Positions 17,492-26,411 are shown, numbered from the stretch's first letter. The stretch: 43,439 nucleotides of DNA from Lentisphaerota bacterium (GCA_024225035.1 JAAEMX010000276.1:1-43439), one strand, 5' to 3'. Notes: generated from the sequence alone by a model not told the origin. Translations and numbers: made by a program.

Positions 17492-17655
17492 AAATGTTAT
17501 AACTATGTAACTTCAAGTTTAAAAGTATCGACTATAATAACATAATATAAATTTATTTTGTTAAATTGATATGATTAAAAATAAGATGATTTTCATATGT
17601 TGTATACATCGGAGTCGACTTTTGCAGCCTTGGAGAAATAGAGTGAGTATTAGTA

Positions 17656-18249
17656 ATGCCTTCAAAATCAGCTGATTTGAGCATTGTAAAAAACATAATA
17701 AATGGAAAAACTGAAAGTTTTGCTGAACTGATAGACAAATACAGCAACAAGGTGTTTTCCATTGTGGGTAACCGTGTCCCGGTCAGTGATGTTGAAGATG
17801 TGGCCCAGGAAGTGTTTATTAGAGCGTTTAAAAGTCTAAAAACTTATTCTGGTATAAAGCCTTTTGAAAACTGGCTCTCGGTTATAGCAATAAGGTGTTG
17901 TTGTGATTTCTGGCGCAAAAACAGCAGAAGGCGTGAGCTTTATGCCCCCAAGGAGCAACCAGAATTTCAAACAGAATGGTTACAGTTGATGTCGCAAGGT
18001 TTGTCTCAGACAATACACGCAGACATTGTCCGTACAAGTGAAGCTCGTGAGTTTCTCGAATGGACTATGAATCAATTGTTACCTGAAGACAGAACTTTAA
18101 TTGAAATGGTATATTTCGAAGGCAGGACACTCAAGGAAGCGTCTGAAGTTTTACGCTGGGGTGAATCAAAAACTAAAGTACGGGCTATGCGAGCAAGAAA
18201 TAAAATGCGCGAAATTTTAGAACAACTCATGGAGGCCCAGAGTGGATAA
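17656..18249 (+). CDS. ECF-type RNA polymerase sigma factor
   Basis: 197 residues. Region 2 covers about 10-85: FAELIDKYSNKVFSIVGNRV, then DVEDVAQEVFIRAFKSLKTY and promoter-melting FENWLSVIAIRCCCDFWRKN. Region 4 is at about 135-190: LLPEDRTLIEMVYFEGRTLK, then EASEVLRWGESKTKVRAMRA. There is no region 1 or 3, as in ECF factors. It is the first gene of a compact group with three envelope proteins, so it probably controls an envelope stress or surface regulon that includes its own operon. Its stop codon overlaps the next gene by 8 bases. Confidence 0.93.
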   Translation: MPSKSADLSIVKNIINGKTESFAELIDKYSNKVFSIVGNRVPVSDVEDVAQEVFIRAFKSLKTYSGIKPFENWLSVIAIRCCCDFWRKNSRRRELYAPKEQPEFQTEWLQLMSQGLSQTIHADIVRTSEAREFLEWTMNQLLPEDRTLIEMVYFEGRTLKEASEVLRWGESKTKVRAMRARNKMREILEQLMEAQSG

Positions 18250-18562
18250 CAACAAAAATATGGGCATTGAGAATTTTATAAAGCAGACTTATTTGGCAAA
18301 GGAGTCACCTACCCCTTCTCCGGACTGGAAAAATAAGTTAATACGCGAAATATACAATGCTGAACAGGAATATTGTCTGGCAGAGACTGCGGCTGTTAAC
18401 TATGAAGTTAAAATATGGCGTTTTGCCTGGCTGTCTTTTGCGGCGAGTGCTGCTGCTACTTTAATTGTAGCCGGAACAATTTATTTCAGCAACGGGTCTA
18501 GTCATTTGGATGATCCAGCTATTAATGTTATGAATAAAATTTCAATGTTAAAAGATTACTGA
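18242..18562 (+). CDS. Small single-pass membrane protein, probable anti-sigma partner
   Basis: 106 residues from a GTG at 18242 that overlaps the sigma factor stop, with GGAGG just upstream inside the sigma gene; an ATG at 18260 is the alternative start. Residues 1-60 are soluble and acidic/helical, and one membrane span follows (LSFAASAAATLIVAGTIYF, about 71-90) with a short outside tail. Position directly after an ECF sigma gene, translational coupling and one-span topology are what an anti-sigma factor shows. I see no zinc-binding HxxxCxxC motif, so this is inference from context. Confidence 0.7.
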   Translation: MDNNKNMGIENFIKQTYLAKESPTPSPDWKNKLIREIYNAEQEYCLAETAAVNYEVKIWRFAWLSFAASAAATLIVAGTIYFSNGSSHLDDPAINVMNKISMLKDY

Positions 18563-18570
18563 GGACTTTA

Positions 18571-18972
18571 ATGAAACCATATAAGTTTACTTTAACCGCG
18601 TTATTCATTTATCTTGCAGGCCTTCTTCTGGGAGGTTTAGTCGGCTACCACATTGGGCGCAGGCGTTCACGCCCCAAAAGTCCGCGGGAATACCGTAATA
18701 CTCTGTACAAAAAGCTTAATCACAAACTGGACCTTACTACAGATCAAGATAAAAAGCTTTGTGATATCCTCGACCATACCTTTAAAGACGGCATTATTCT
18801 AATGCGCAAGGTTAAGCCACAAATTTTAGCTATTATGCACAAAGAACATAAGCAAATTGAAGTTATACTCACTCCAGAACAAAAAAAAGATTTTAAAATA
18901 TTCATTGCCAATCGCATGAAACAGTTTAATCGTGCTTTTTCAGAGGAAACACCCAAATGTAACGTTGAGTAA
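18571..18972 (+). CDS. Membrane-anchored Spy/CpxP-like LTxxQ protein
   Basis: 133 residues. N-terminal membrane span at about 8-26 (LTALFIYLAGLLLGGLVGY), a basic stretch, then a helical periplasmic domain with two LTxxQ motifs, LTTDQ at 55-59 and LTPEQ at 100-104. This is the hallmark of the Spy/CpxP/ZraP/CnrX fold, whose members act as periplasmic chaperones or as metal-sensing partners of ECF systems. Eight bases after the preceding gene. In CnrYXH-type systems a membrane-anchored sensor of this fold works with an anti-sigma factor; that role is possible here but no metal ligand set is evident. Confidence 0.78.
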   Translation: MKPYKFTLTALFIYLAGLLLGGLVGYHIGRRRSRPKSPREYRNTLYKKLNHKLDLTTDQDKKLCDILDHTFKDGIILMRKVKPQILAIMHKEHKQIEVILTPEQKKDFKIFIANRMKQFNRAFSEETPKCNVE

Positions 18973-18996
18973 AACTAAGAGAGAGAGAACAACAAA

Positions 18997-19260
18997 ATGA
19001 AATCGAAGTCCTACTTATTCGCAGCCTTACTGTGCAGTATTTTTATTCTGACAACCTCATGCAGCGGCTGCAAAATGTTTCAAGAAATGTACAACCCGCC
19101 TAAAAAGAAAACTCCTGCAAAAGTAAATGATTCTCCTGTAACTTTTCCTGATGGAACAACGACTGGTTTAAATAGTTACGAAAAAGACTATATAAAAAGT
19201 ATTAATCAGGATTTTGAAAAGCAAAAAGAAATTAACAAAAAAAGAGTTTTTGGTGGTTAG
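18997..19260 (+). CDS. Small lipoprotein in the sigma factor operon
   Basis: 87 residues. Signal peptide MKSKSYLFAALLCSIFILTT followed by SCSGCKMF; the lipobox is LTTSC with Cys22, and a second CxxC-like pair SGC follows. The mature part is short, charged and probably disordered (MYNPPKKKTPAKVND), ending in a lysine-rich helix. GAGAGAGAG lies upstream of the ATG. It follows the Spy-like gene by 24 bases and is likely the last member of the operon. Unknown function; it could be an envelope target of the sigma factor. Confidence 0.8.
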   Translation: MKSKSYLFAALLCSIFILTTSCSGCKMFQEMYNPPKKKTPAKVNDSPVTFPDGTTTGLNSYEKDYIKSINQDFEKQKEINKKRVFGG

Positions 19261-19444
19261 GCAAACCTTATCCTATAACCTCTCCGCTATTTTTCTGAAT
19301 TACGTAAATTATTAAACTTTTTCAATTAACATACAATTTTATCGTAGCAGGTAACGTTCAAAAGATAACGAGATAGATTATTTCTACTCTGCACTTTGAA
19401 AAGGTATTTTTTATTTTCCAGCAAAACAGGAGATTATTTACATC

Positions 19445-19969
19445 ATGAACAGGGTCAGCAAAAAGATAACAAGATTCACTCTTATAGAACTCTTAACAGT
19501 TATAGCTATAATTAGCATTTTAACTTCATTATTATTACCTGCATTTAATCAAGCCAGGGCTAAAGCAAGAGGAACTCAGTGTAAAAACAATCTCAAAAAT
19601 TTAGGTCAGATTTTAATGTGTTACCTTGGAGATTCGAAAGGTGTAATGCCAAATGCCGCAGTTAAACCATCCTTGAATTTAAACTCAGATCCCAGAATTT
19701 GCGACGTACTCAAACCTTATTGTGACACCAATAAAATATTCAGCTGTCCGTCAGATGTCGATCAAGTTTTTTTTAAAGCAGAAGGCTCCAGCTACGAATA
19801 TAATGCCATGGAAAATGGCAAGAAACTTAGCGACAGCAAGTTCGCACGAAGAGTTGGAGTTTCCTTGCTCCCTCTAATGTACGATTATGAGACTTTTCAT
19901 GGAAAAGCTCAAAGCCCTGGTGCCAAGAATTACTTATTTGGCGATTTTCACGTCGGTGATTTCGAATAA
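19445..19969 (+). CDS. Type II pseudopilin-like protein (prepilin N-terminal domain)
   Basis: 174 residues. A short basic leader, then the prepilin cleavage and hydrophobic helix [20 protein letters not shown]; the usual glycine before the cleaved phenylalanine/threonine region is replaced by arginine, which is common in the Lentisphaerota-type proteins I recall. The globular part has [23 protein letters not shown] and the C-terminal [13 protein letters not shown], matching the H-x-G-D/DG ending of the expanded pseudopilin family of PVC bacteria. AGGAGA precedes the ATG. Processed by a prepilin peptidase and placed in the envelope. Such genes occur in large numbers in these genomes and their roles are mostly unknown. 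Confidence 0.88.
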   Translation: MNRVSKKITRFTLIELLTVIAIISILTSLLLPAFNQARAKARGTQCKNNLKNLGQILMCYLGDSKGVMPNAAVKPSLNLNSDPRICDVLKPYCDTNKIFSCPSDVDQVFFKAEGSSYEYNAMENGKKLSDSKFARRVGVSLLPLMYDYETFHGKAQSPGAKNYLFGDFHVGDFE

Positions 19970-19993
19970 TTTAATTAATATGTGAGGTGGTAA

Positions 19994-20482
19994 ATGGATT
20001 TTCTAAGAAAGCATAAAATAACAATGGCGGTTTCAAGCATCACCGTTGTACTAACCGGTATTGGCAGCACAATATGGCTTACGGGATCATCTCCGAATGC
20101 ACCGGACCCTAAACAGAACCCAAAGGAATCAATTAAGTTTATAGCATCCAAAAACTTTAACCGTCTAAGCATGACTGAAAAAAAAGAGTATGTTAAGAAA
20201 TTTGGCGGACCAAGAGTAGGCTTTAAAGCTTTTAAGAACTCCAAACTCAGCGAAAATGAAAAAAAGGCTTTACGCAATAACATGCGACCAGTTATGCGGG
20301 AAGTTATGAAAGAGCGCATGAAGGAATGGAAAAAGAGAAATCCTCAAAATAAAGATAGAAGGCGCGGAGATCCAGCAAAACACATGAAATCTAGAATGGA
20401 AGGAACAGACTCTGATACAAGAGCTCAGTTCATGGAATTTCACAAACAGCTTAGAGAAGAAATGAAAAAGCAAAATAAATAA
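19994..20482 (+). CDS. Basic membrane-anchored protein of unknown function
   Basis: 162 residues. One N-terminal membrane span (MAVSSITVVLTGIGSTIWLT, about 11-30), then an extracytoplasmic domain that is very rich in lysine, arginine and methionine (MREVMKERMKEWKKRNPQNK). The repeated pattern of LS-x-x-E-K-K (RLSMTEKKEY, KLSENEKKAL) is reminiscent of Spy/CpxP-like helical proteins but lacks a true LTxxQ. AGGTGG precedes the start. 24 bases after the pseudopilin gene and before a strong terminator, so it is probably co-transcribed with it. It might interact with nucleic acid or acidic glycan. Confidence 0.72.
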   Translation: MDFLRKHKITMAVSSITVVLTGIGSTIWLTGSSPNAPDPKQNPKESIKFIASKNFNRLSMTEKKEYVKKFGGPRVGFKAFKNSKLSENEKKALRNNMRPVMREVMKERMKEWKKRNPQNKDRRRGDPAKHMKSRMEGTDSDTRAQFMEFHKQLREEMKKQNK

Positions 20483-20499
20483 CAGGCAATAATATTTTC

Positions 20500-20532
20500 A
20501 TGCAGCGGGAGTTCAAATAGCTCCCGCTGCAT
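20500..20532. terminator. Bidirectional terminator
   Basis: ATGCAGCGGGAG (20500-20511) pairs with CTCCCGCTGCAT (20521-20532) around a 9-base loop. AT-rich tails on both sides. It separates the 19994 gene from the convergent Gfo/Idh gene. Confidence 0.85.
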
Positions 20533-20541
20533 TATTTATAT

Positions 20542-21684
20542 TTAGCGGTTGAGTCTAATCCAGACAGGATCAAGGTCAACAATTTCGTTAGTGTTTGCGG
20601 CTTTATCTAAAGCAATTGCAACCACAGCACTTTCCAACCCTTCATCGCCGCTGCATTTAGGATCAGTGCCGTTAGCCATGCAGTCATAAAGTTCCCTCAT
20701 AATATAAGAATCTCCGCCACCATGACCATCTGCACCAAAGTTTATTACAGTTTCTCCCTCATCGCCAATTCTACGATAACGCACTACGCTAGAATAAAGT
20801 TCAACAACCATGTTACCTTCAGAACAGGAAAAATACATTCTGCGTTCTGGAATAACGTTTGACATAGTTGCTTGAAACATCACTTTGATTCCATTTCTGT
20901 ACTGCATAATCCCAACTTGATTATCCATCAAATCCTTATCAGATGTGAAAGGCGATTCTACAGCATGAGGATCATCCCATGACGCAAATGTTTTCGCACC
21001 AAATTCTTCTCTGTACCCGTCGTTTTCAGGAATGAAGAAGTCACGGCTGCCAAATGAAGCTATTTTTGAGGGAACACTTTGACAGAACCAATTGATCAAA
21101 TCTAAATCATGACAGCATTTCTCGAGAATATGCGGCCCAGCATATTTTGAAAACCTGCGCCAGTTACGCATGATATAACCACCATGGTCAGGCGTTATAT
21201 TCTCATTGGCATCAATACTCAGTATCTTACCGACTACACCGGAATCCAAGACATCTTTCACTTTGCGGTAGATGGGTGCGTAACGCAAAACAAAACCGGT
21301 CGCAAATATTAGGTTGTTTTTCTGATGAGCCTGATATATTTCTTCGCAATCTTCAATTGAAGTTGCCAGGGGGGGTTCTGAAAAAACGTGTTTGCCAGCA
21401 TTAAATGCAGCCAATATGTGCTCTTTATGATAAGTATTTGGTGAAAACACCATTACCCATTCAACCCCGGCAGTGTTAATTGCCCCCATGTAAGAATCAC
21501 AAATTGTAGCTTCTAATGTGTTCCAATGCTTTGCCGCACTTTCAGCAACCTCTTTATCGGGATCAAACAGGGAAACAACTTTTACAATCCCGTCTGAATC
21601 ACGTAACAAGTTGCCTACAACACCCTTCCCTCTGCTGCCCGCACCAATAATCGCTACATTAATCTGTTTATTTTCCGCAGACAT
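20542..21684 (-). CDS. Gfo/Idh/MocA-family oxidoreductase with altered EKP motif
   Basis: 380 residues from the ATG at 21684, chosen because AGGAGC is 9 bases upstream; an in-frame TTG at 21690 adds only two residues. Rossmann motif NVAIIGAGSRGKGVVG at about 9-24. The family motif EKP reads SEPPLATS here (codons GAA CCC CCC CTG), so the catalytic or structural lysine is a proline at residue 104. The second-domain motif CCHDLDLINWFCQ is intact with its histidine. The C-terminal half shows a VGIMQYRNGIKVMFQATMS strand set. Divergent from an AraC regulator (135 bases). Substrate unknown, and with the lysine missing its activity is uncertain. Confidence 0.9.
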   Translation of the reverse strand: MSAENKQINVAIIGAGSRGKGVVGNLLRDSDGIVKVVSLFDPDKEVAESAAKHWNTLEATICDSYMGAINTAGVEWVMVFSPNTYHKEHILAAFNAGKHVFSEPPLATSIEDCEEIYQAHQKNNLIFATGFVLRYAPIYRKVKDVLDSGVVGKILSIDANENITPDHGGYIMRNWRRFSKYAGPHILEKCCHDLDLINWFCQSVPSKIASFGSRDFFIPENDGYREEFGAKTFASWDDPHAVESPFTSDKDLMDNQVGIMQYRNGIKVMFQATMSNVIPERRMYFSCSEGNMVVELYSSVVRYRRIGDEGETVINFGADGHGGGDSYIMRELYDCMANGTDPKCSGDEGLESAVVAIALDKAANTNEIVDLDPVWIRLNR

Positions 21685-21819
21685 AATCAAATCGCTCCTT
21701 TTTTTGCTTAGTTCTTCGATATTTTTAGTTTAAAAAATTACAATATAGTATATAATATATGTAGAAAAAATTTTATAAATGGATAAAAACCGCATAATTA
21801 ATGACAAAAAACTAAAACT

Positions 21820-22647
21820 ATGTCAAAAATAGATATACACAAAATGCCGTCGGGAGTCGAACGTAATTCGAATTACTACGGCATGGCGATTGTTGGTGGG
21901 GGAAGTCATGAAACAGCCATTAACAGTTATGATGTCTGCCAGAGTAGATATTTTGAATATTACTCAATATCTCACATGTACAACGGCAGGGGAAAACTTT
22001 GGATTAAGCCGGATTACGAAGAAGAATTACACCCCGGTCACTGTATCATTATTTGCCCGGAGACGGTGAACCGTTACGGTGGATCAAATAACGACAGCTA
22101 TCAGGAAGATTCATTATGGTTTTTCGGACCTGTAGCAGATAAACTGAAAATGTCAGGAATTATTAAAGACGGCGCTTTTGACATAGGCATCACCAGAAGG
22201 TTACTGCCCATATTTAAACTGATTCAAGATCCGGCAGTGGACACTCAAATAAATGCTGTGATTCTTTTACAGAAAGTGCTTATGGACATTTACAACGAAG
22301 ATAAAAAACGAAAAAGCGGTTCAATAGTGACCCAGCTGATAGAGACCTTGAAAAATCAAATTGAAAAATGGTGGACAGTAGATGAAATGGCTGAATTCTG
22401 CAACCTGAGCGATGATCAGTTCAGAAGGGTTTTTCACAACGAAACAGGCATGCTTCCAAAAACTTACCTGGACAATTTAAAGCTTAAGAAAGCTGCTGAA
22501 TTACTAAATAATCCTGATTTAAAAATTACTGACATAGCAGAACGCCTGGGTTACATTGACCCCTATCATTTTTCACGCCGTTTCAAAAAAATTATTGGAT
22601 GCTCTCCACGGACATACCGCAAGGAATTCTCCATCCATTTCTCATGA
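21820..22647 (+). CDS. AraC-family transcriptional regulator
   Basis: 275 residues. The N-terminal cupin-type sensor (about 30-150) includes YYSISHMYNGRGKLWIKPDY and HPGHCIIICPETVNRYGG. The C-terminal DNA-binding domain has HTH1 in WTVDEMAEFCNLSDDQFRRV and HTH2 in ITDIAERLGYIDPYHFSRRF, ending KKIIGCSPRTYRKEF. Divergent from the Gfo/Idh gene at 20542-21684 and convergent with the hydrolase at 22655, with only 7 bases between stops. The intergenic region 21685-21819 is the likely operator site. The same two-gene pattern occurs at 12348-14429. Confidence 0.92.
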   Translation: MSKIDIHKMPSGVERNSNYYGMAIVGGGSHETAINSYDVCQSRYFEYYSISHMYNGRGKLWIKPDYEEELHPGHCIIICPETVNRYGGSNNDSYQEDSLWFFGPVADKLKMSGIIKDGAFDIGITRRLLPIFKLIQDPAVDTQINAVILLQKVLMDIYNEDKKRKSGSIVTQLIETLKNQIEKWWTVDEMAEFCNLSDDQFRRVFHNETGMLPKTYLDNLKLKKAAELLNNPDLKITDIAERLGYIDPYHFSRRFKKIIGCSPRTYRKEFSIHFS

Positions 22648-22654
22648 CTATCAA

Positions 22655-23413
22655 TTATATAGGTAGTTTCTGCATTGACTCAGGAATAATTATACTAACA
22701 TCAGGAGCGTACAACTCGACTTCACTACGAAAGTCGTCAAGACTGACTCTTTCCCCAACATTTTCAATGGGAGTATCAAAGTAATCAAAATGTGTTGGAA
22801 TTATATTTTTACACTTAACACAATCTAATAGCTCTCTGGTAAAAGTGTCAGAACGTCTGGGAATTCCTAAAAGCAAGTAATCACACTCCATGCCTTTTAG
22901 CTCAGCAGCTATGAAGTTAGCACTCCCAAGATTAAGAAAAGTCGTACCATCAAAGTCAAATAATAAAGCTGATGTTCCTCCTTCCAAGAAGTCTTCAATA
23001 GTTTCCATGGACTTTGGAACTTTAGTATAATACCCTGGATAAAGCATAGGCTTTTTATGGAGAGACGGGATAAACTCAACACTGAAACCATCAAAATTGA
23101 ATGTTTCGCGTGGTGAAGCCAATACCAGCTGTTCCTCAGGCACCTGCATCGCACGACAAATATTAAGAGTAGTCTTCGAACCAATAAGTTTGGCTCCAGT
23201 TCTATTTGCTATTTCGGGTGCATCAGCGAGATGGTCCCAATGAGAATGTCCCATAAAAATATAATCAGCGCCATCAATATATTTATCGACCGCTTTCTTA
23301 TCACAAACCTCTACTAAACTCCGTGTCACATATGGATCAAGTAGAATTTTCTTCCCATTAAAAACAAACTCAAAGCCATTAACACCAAGCCACTTCAGAC
23401 ATTCAATACCCAT
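22655..23413 (-). CDS. Metallo-beta-lactamase-fold hydrolase (UlaG-like)
   Basis: 252 residues. The first strand pair LGVNGFEFVFNGKKILLDPY leads to the metal motif HSHWDH at 56-61 (HxHxDH), with further candidate ligands at His119 (IPSLHK) and His208 (IIPTHFDYFD). The pattern with LLDPY and the absence of extra domains resembles the UlaG/L-ascorbate-6-phosphate lactonase-like group, which acts on phosphodiester or lactone bonds. No signal peptide, so cytoplasmic. It is divergent from mnmG and convergent with the AraC gene. The substrate is not predictable. Confidence 0.88.
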   Translation of the reverse strand: MGIECLKWLGVNGFEFVFNGKKILLDPYVTRSLVEVCDKKAVDKYIDGADYIFMGHSHWDHLADAPEIANRTGAKLIGSKTTLNICRAMQVPEEQLVLASPRETFNFDGFSVEFIPSLHKKPMLYPGYYTKVPKSMETIEDFLEGGTSALLFDFDGTTFLNLGSANFIAAELKGMECDYLLLGIPRRSDTFTRELLDCVKCKNIIPTHFDYFDTPIENVGERVSLDDFRSEVELYAPDVSIIIPESMQKLPI

Positions 23414-23581
23414 TCCACACCACCAAAAATTATATATTCTCTAAATATTGTATTATAAAATCTATACTAATACATCAACGTTTCAACTATAACTTGCTTA
23501 AAAAAGTGTGATCTCAGTTTAAATCTAAAAAAATACCATTATAATATGCCATGATATTTATGATATTTTAACAGGATTTGT

Positions 23582-25450
23582 ATGACACAATATGATGTAA
23601 TAGTTATTGGTGCCGGTCATGCCGGATGTGAAGCTGCGCTGGCATCGGCGAGAGTCGGAGCAAAAACCCTGATGGTCACTATGAACATGGACCATATCGC
23701 TCAAATGAGCTGCAATCCGGCTATCGGAGGCATCGCCAAAGGACAGGTTGTTCGTGAAATTGATGCCCTCGGTGGTGCTCAGGGCTTAGTCACTGATGCC
23801 GCAACCATTCAGTTTAGAATGCTGAACAACGCAAAGGGGCCAGCTGTCTGGTCACCTCGTGCTCAATGCGATAAGGTATGCTTTCAGCGTGCTATGAAAT
23901 TGACTTTGGAAAATTACCCAGAGCTTGATGTTATTCAGGCTGAAGTTACCTCTTTCATTATAGAGAAAGATGAAGTCAAAGGTATTGCAACCAACTTCAA
24001 CGATAAATTTTACTGCAAAAGCATTGTCCTGACAACCGGAACTTTTCTTAAAGGTAAAATGCATTATGGTGACCACAATATAAGTGGTGGGCGAGCCGGT
24101 GATACTGCGTCAAATCTGTTATCTGACGCACTTCGAAATCAGCTTAAATTGCGAATCGGCAGACTCAAAACCGGAACTCCTCCACGTATACTTGCTAAAA
24201 CAATTGATTTCTCTCAAATGCAGCGGCAAAACGCAGAAACTTGTGAGGACAGTTTTTCATATTGGCTCAACACGCCTGGTCTCCCCTCTGCTGCTGACCG
24301 GGAACTGCCTTGCTACATGGTGTACTCTACTGAACAAACAGCTGAAATAGTTAATGCTAATCTTGACAAAGCTCCGCTTTATCAAGGCAAAATAGAGGGA
24401 ATCGGCACCAGATATTGCCCTTCCTTTGAAGATAAAATAGTGAGATTTCCGCATCACCCCAGACATTTGCTTTACCTTGAACCGGAAGGTGAATTTACTC
24501 GTGAATATTACATAAACGGTATTTCAACCAGTCTTCCAGTTGACGTGCAGGTGCAAATGATAAAATCTGTGCCTGGTATGGAAAATGCTGTAATTTCACG
24601 CTATGCCTATGCTATTGAATATGACTTTATTTTCCCTGATCAAATGCTTCGCACCATGGCTTTAAAAAACTGGCAGAATGTTTTTTCAGCAGGTCAGATA
24701 AATGGCACCAGCGGTTACGAAGAAGCTGGCGGACAAGGTCTGGTTGCCGGCATGAACGCTGCAAGGCTGTCAGCTGACAAGTCATTGCAGGAGCTTTCAC
24801 GGGACAGTAGCTATATTGGAGTAATGATCGACGATTTGGTAACCAAAGATATTATCGAACCATATCGTTTATTTACCAGCCGTGCGGAATACCGCTTGCG
24901 CCTGCGTCAAGACAACGCTGATTTACGCCTTTGCGACTTTGCTCATGAAAACGGGCTGCTGCCTCAAGATAAATTTGAACAATTTGACTCATACCGCAAT
25001 AAGCTAGAAGAAATAGTTTCCAACCTGAAAAAAACTAAACATCAAGGGAAACTGCTTTGGGACTTAATTAAAAATTTGCGTGGAAAGTTTGCTCCACAAG
25101 AAGAACTTCCATTTCCTGCTGAAGAATTGAAACTTGACTTTAAAAATAATGAAGATCGCAGAATAATGCGGCAAATAGCCGTTCAGGCCCATTACGAAGG
25201 CTACCTGAATCGTGAAGAGTCTTCTATCAATAAATTACGAAAACTCGAAAGCTGGAATATTCCGGATAATTTCGATTATGACAACATTAACGGGTTACGC
25301 AATGAATCTCGTATGAAACTTAAGCAGATCACACCAACAACTCTGGCGCAGGCTGGCCGTATTGACGGTGTGACCCCTGCTGAGATTGCTTTACTACAAG
25401 TTCATTTGACTCGTTTAAAAAGTATTCAAAAGGCAAAGGAAAAGAAATGA
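23582..25450 (+). CDS. mnmG: tRNA uridine-5-carboxymethylaminomethyl modification enzyme, FAD subunit
   Basis: With MnmE it installs the carboxymethylaminomethyl group on wobble uridine-34 of several tRNAs. 622 residues, normal length. FAD-binding VIGAGHAGCEAALASARVGA near 10-29, CNPAIGGIAKGQVVREIDAL, TGTFLKGKMHYG, GRLKTGTPPR, the second cysteine region RYCPSFEDKIVRF, GQINGTSGYEEAGGQG and the C-terminal helical domain with IAVQAHYEGYLNREE. AGGAT precedes the ATG. mnmE is not in the window. The stop codon overlaps the start of the permease gene (ATGA). Confidence 0.97.
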   Translation: MTQYDVIVIGAGHAGCEAALASARVGAKTLMVTMNMDHIAQMSCNPAIGGIAKGQVVREIDALGGAQGLVTDAATIQFRMLNNAKGPAVWSPRAQCDKVCFQRAMKLTLENYPELDVIQAEVTSFIIEKDEVKGIATNFNDKFYCKSIVLTTGTFLKGKMHYGDHNISGGRAGDTASNLLSDALRNQLKLRIGRLKTGTPPRILAKTIDFSQMQRQNAETCEDSFSYWLNTPGLPSAADRELPCYMVYSTEQTAEIVNANLDKAPLYQGKIEGIGTRYCPSFEDKIVRFPHHPRHLLYLEPEGEFTREYYINGISTSLPVDVQVQMIKSVPGMENAVISRYAYAIEYDFIFPDQMLRTMALKNWQNVFSAGQINGTSGYEEAGGQGLVAGMNAARLSADKSLQELSRDSSYIGVMIDDLVTKDIIEPYRLFTSRAEYRLRLRQDNADLRLCDFAHENGLLPQDKFEQFDSYRNKLEEIVSNLKKTKHQGKLLWDLIKNLRGKFAPQEELPFPAEELKLDFKNNEDRRIMRQIAVQAHYEGYLNREESSINKLRKLESWNIPDNFDYDNINGLRNESRMKLKQITPTTLAQAGRIDGVTPAEIALLQVHLTRLKSIQKAKEKK

Positions 25451-26397
25451 GAGACGCTAATGGTCACATCGGGAAAGTGTCCAGTCTTTTTAAACGACTT
25501 GCTGCTGACAAGATTGCCTTGCTCTGCATGATACTGGTAGGGGCTTATCTTGTTACAGCATTTTCAGTAGAGATTTACAGCTGGGTATGCGCTCATAATG
25601 GTGTGCAGCCAGCATATAACTACGGAAATATTGATTTACGTTATCAACCGCCTTCATTTAAACACCTTTTAGGTACTGACTTTATGGGGCGTGATGTTTT
25701 ACTGCGGGCAGTCGCAGGAACCTCAACAGCGATAAAAGTTGGTGCTATGGCTTCTTTTATTTCAGCACTAATTGGGGTTACTCTGGGTGCCATTGCCGGT
25801 TATTTCGGTGGAAAGTTTGACGACTTTGTAGTTTGGTTATACAGCACATTTGCTTCAATGCCTACGCTGCTTTTTATATTGGCGTTTGCCTTGCTGGTTT
25901 CAAAAGGGTTTCTGAGTCCTTCTCTGATAAAACTTTTTGCGGGTTTTGCCGCACTTTTTAACGCTGACCCTGGAATGATGGCTGTTTACCTCGCCATAGG
26001 CATAACCGGCTGGGTTACTCTTTGTCGCGTTGTAAGAGCAGAGACATTAAAACTCAGGGAGACTCCTTATGTTCAGGCGGCAAAAGTAACCGGCATAAGC
26101 TCCACTGGAATTATTATACGCCATATCCTGCCGAACCTTTTTCATTTGGTCATAATATACTTTACCATCCGATTTGCCTATGCAATCATGACAGAAGTCA
26201 TTGTCAGTTACCTTGGGTTTGGAGTTCAGCTATCTCCCAGCTGGGGAGTAATGATTTCGCAAGGTCAAGACGGTATATGGCGCGGCATCTGGTGGGAAGT
26301 GGCAGCCGCAACAATCTTCATGTTTTTTCTGGTTCTGCCCTTGCACCTGCTTGGCGATGCTTTACGTGATACATTGGATCCAAGATTGCGTCAATAA
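25447..26397 (+). CDS. ABC transporter permease of the OppC/DppC type
   Basis: 316 residues. Standard OppC features: cytoplasmic start, first span at about 23-42, the external LLGTDFMGRDVLLR motif at 75-87, several further spans, and the EAA loop AAKVTGISSTGIIIRHILPN at 211-230 which contacts the ATPase; the end is LGDALRDTLDPRLRQ. Members pair with an OppB permease, OppD/OppF ATPases and a binding protein to import oligopeptides, nickel or sugars. None of these is nearby. The start overlaps the mnmG stop by 4 bases, so translation is coupled to mnmG. An unusually long external segment (about 43-70) follows the first span. Confidence 0.92.
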   Translation: MRDANGHIGKVSSLFKRLAADKIALLCMILVGAYLVTAFSVEIYSWVCAHNGVQPAYNYGNIDLRYQPPSFKHLLGTDFMGRDVLLRAVAGTSTAIKVGAMASFISALIGVTLGAIAGYFGGKFDDFVVWLYSTFASMPTLLFILAFALLVSKGFLSPSLIKLFAGFAALFNADPGMMAVYLAIGITGWVTLCRVVRAETLKLRETPYVQAAKVTGISSTGIIIRHILPNLFHLVIIYFTIRFAYAIMTEVIVSYLGFGVQLSPSWGVMISQGQDGIWRGIWWEVAAATIFMFFLVLPLHLLGDALRDTLDPRLRQ

Positions 26398-26411
26398 TAA
26401 GGCGCAATCTT
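26382..26411. terminator. Hairpin shared by convergent permease and hrpA genes
   Basis: AAGATTGCG (26382-26390) pairs with CGCAATCTT (26403-26411) around a 12-base loop. The stem overlaps the end of the permease gene and abuts the hrpA stop. T-rich on the plus side (TTTATATT). Moderate support as a terminator. Confidence 0.5.
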
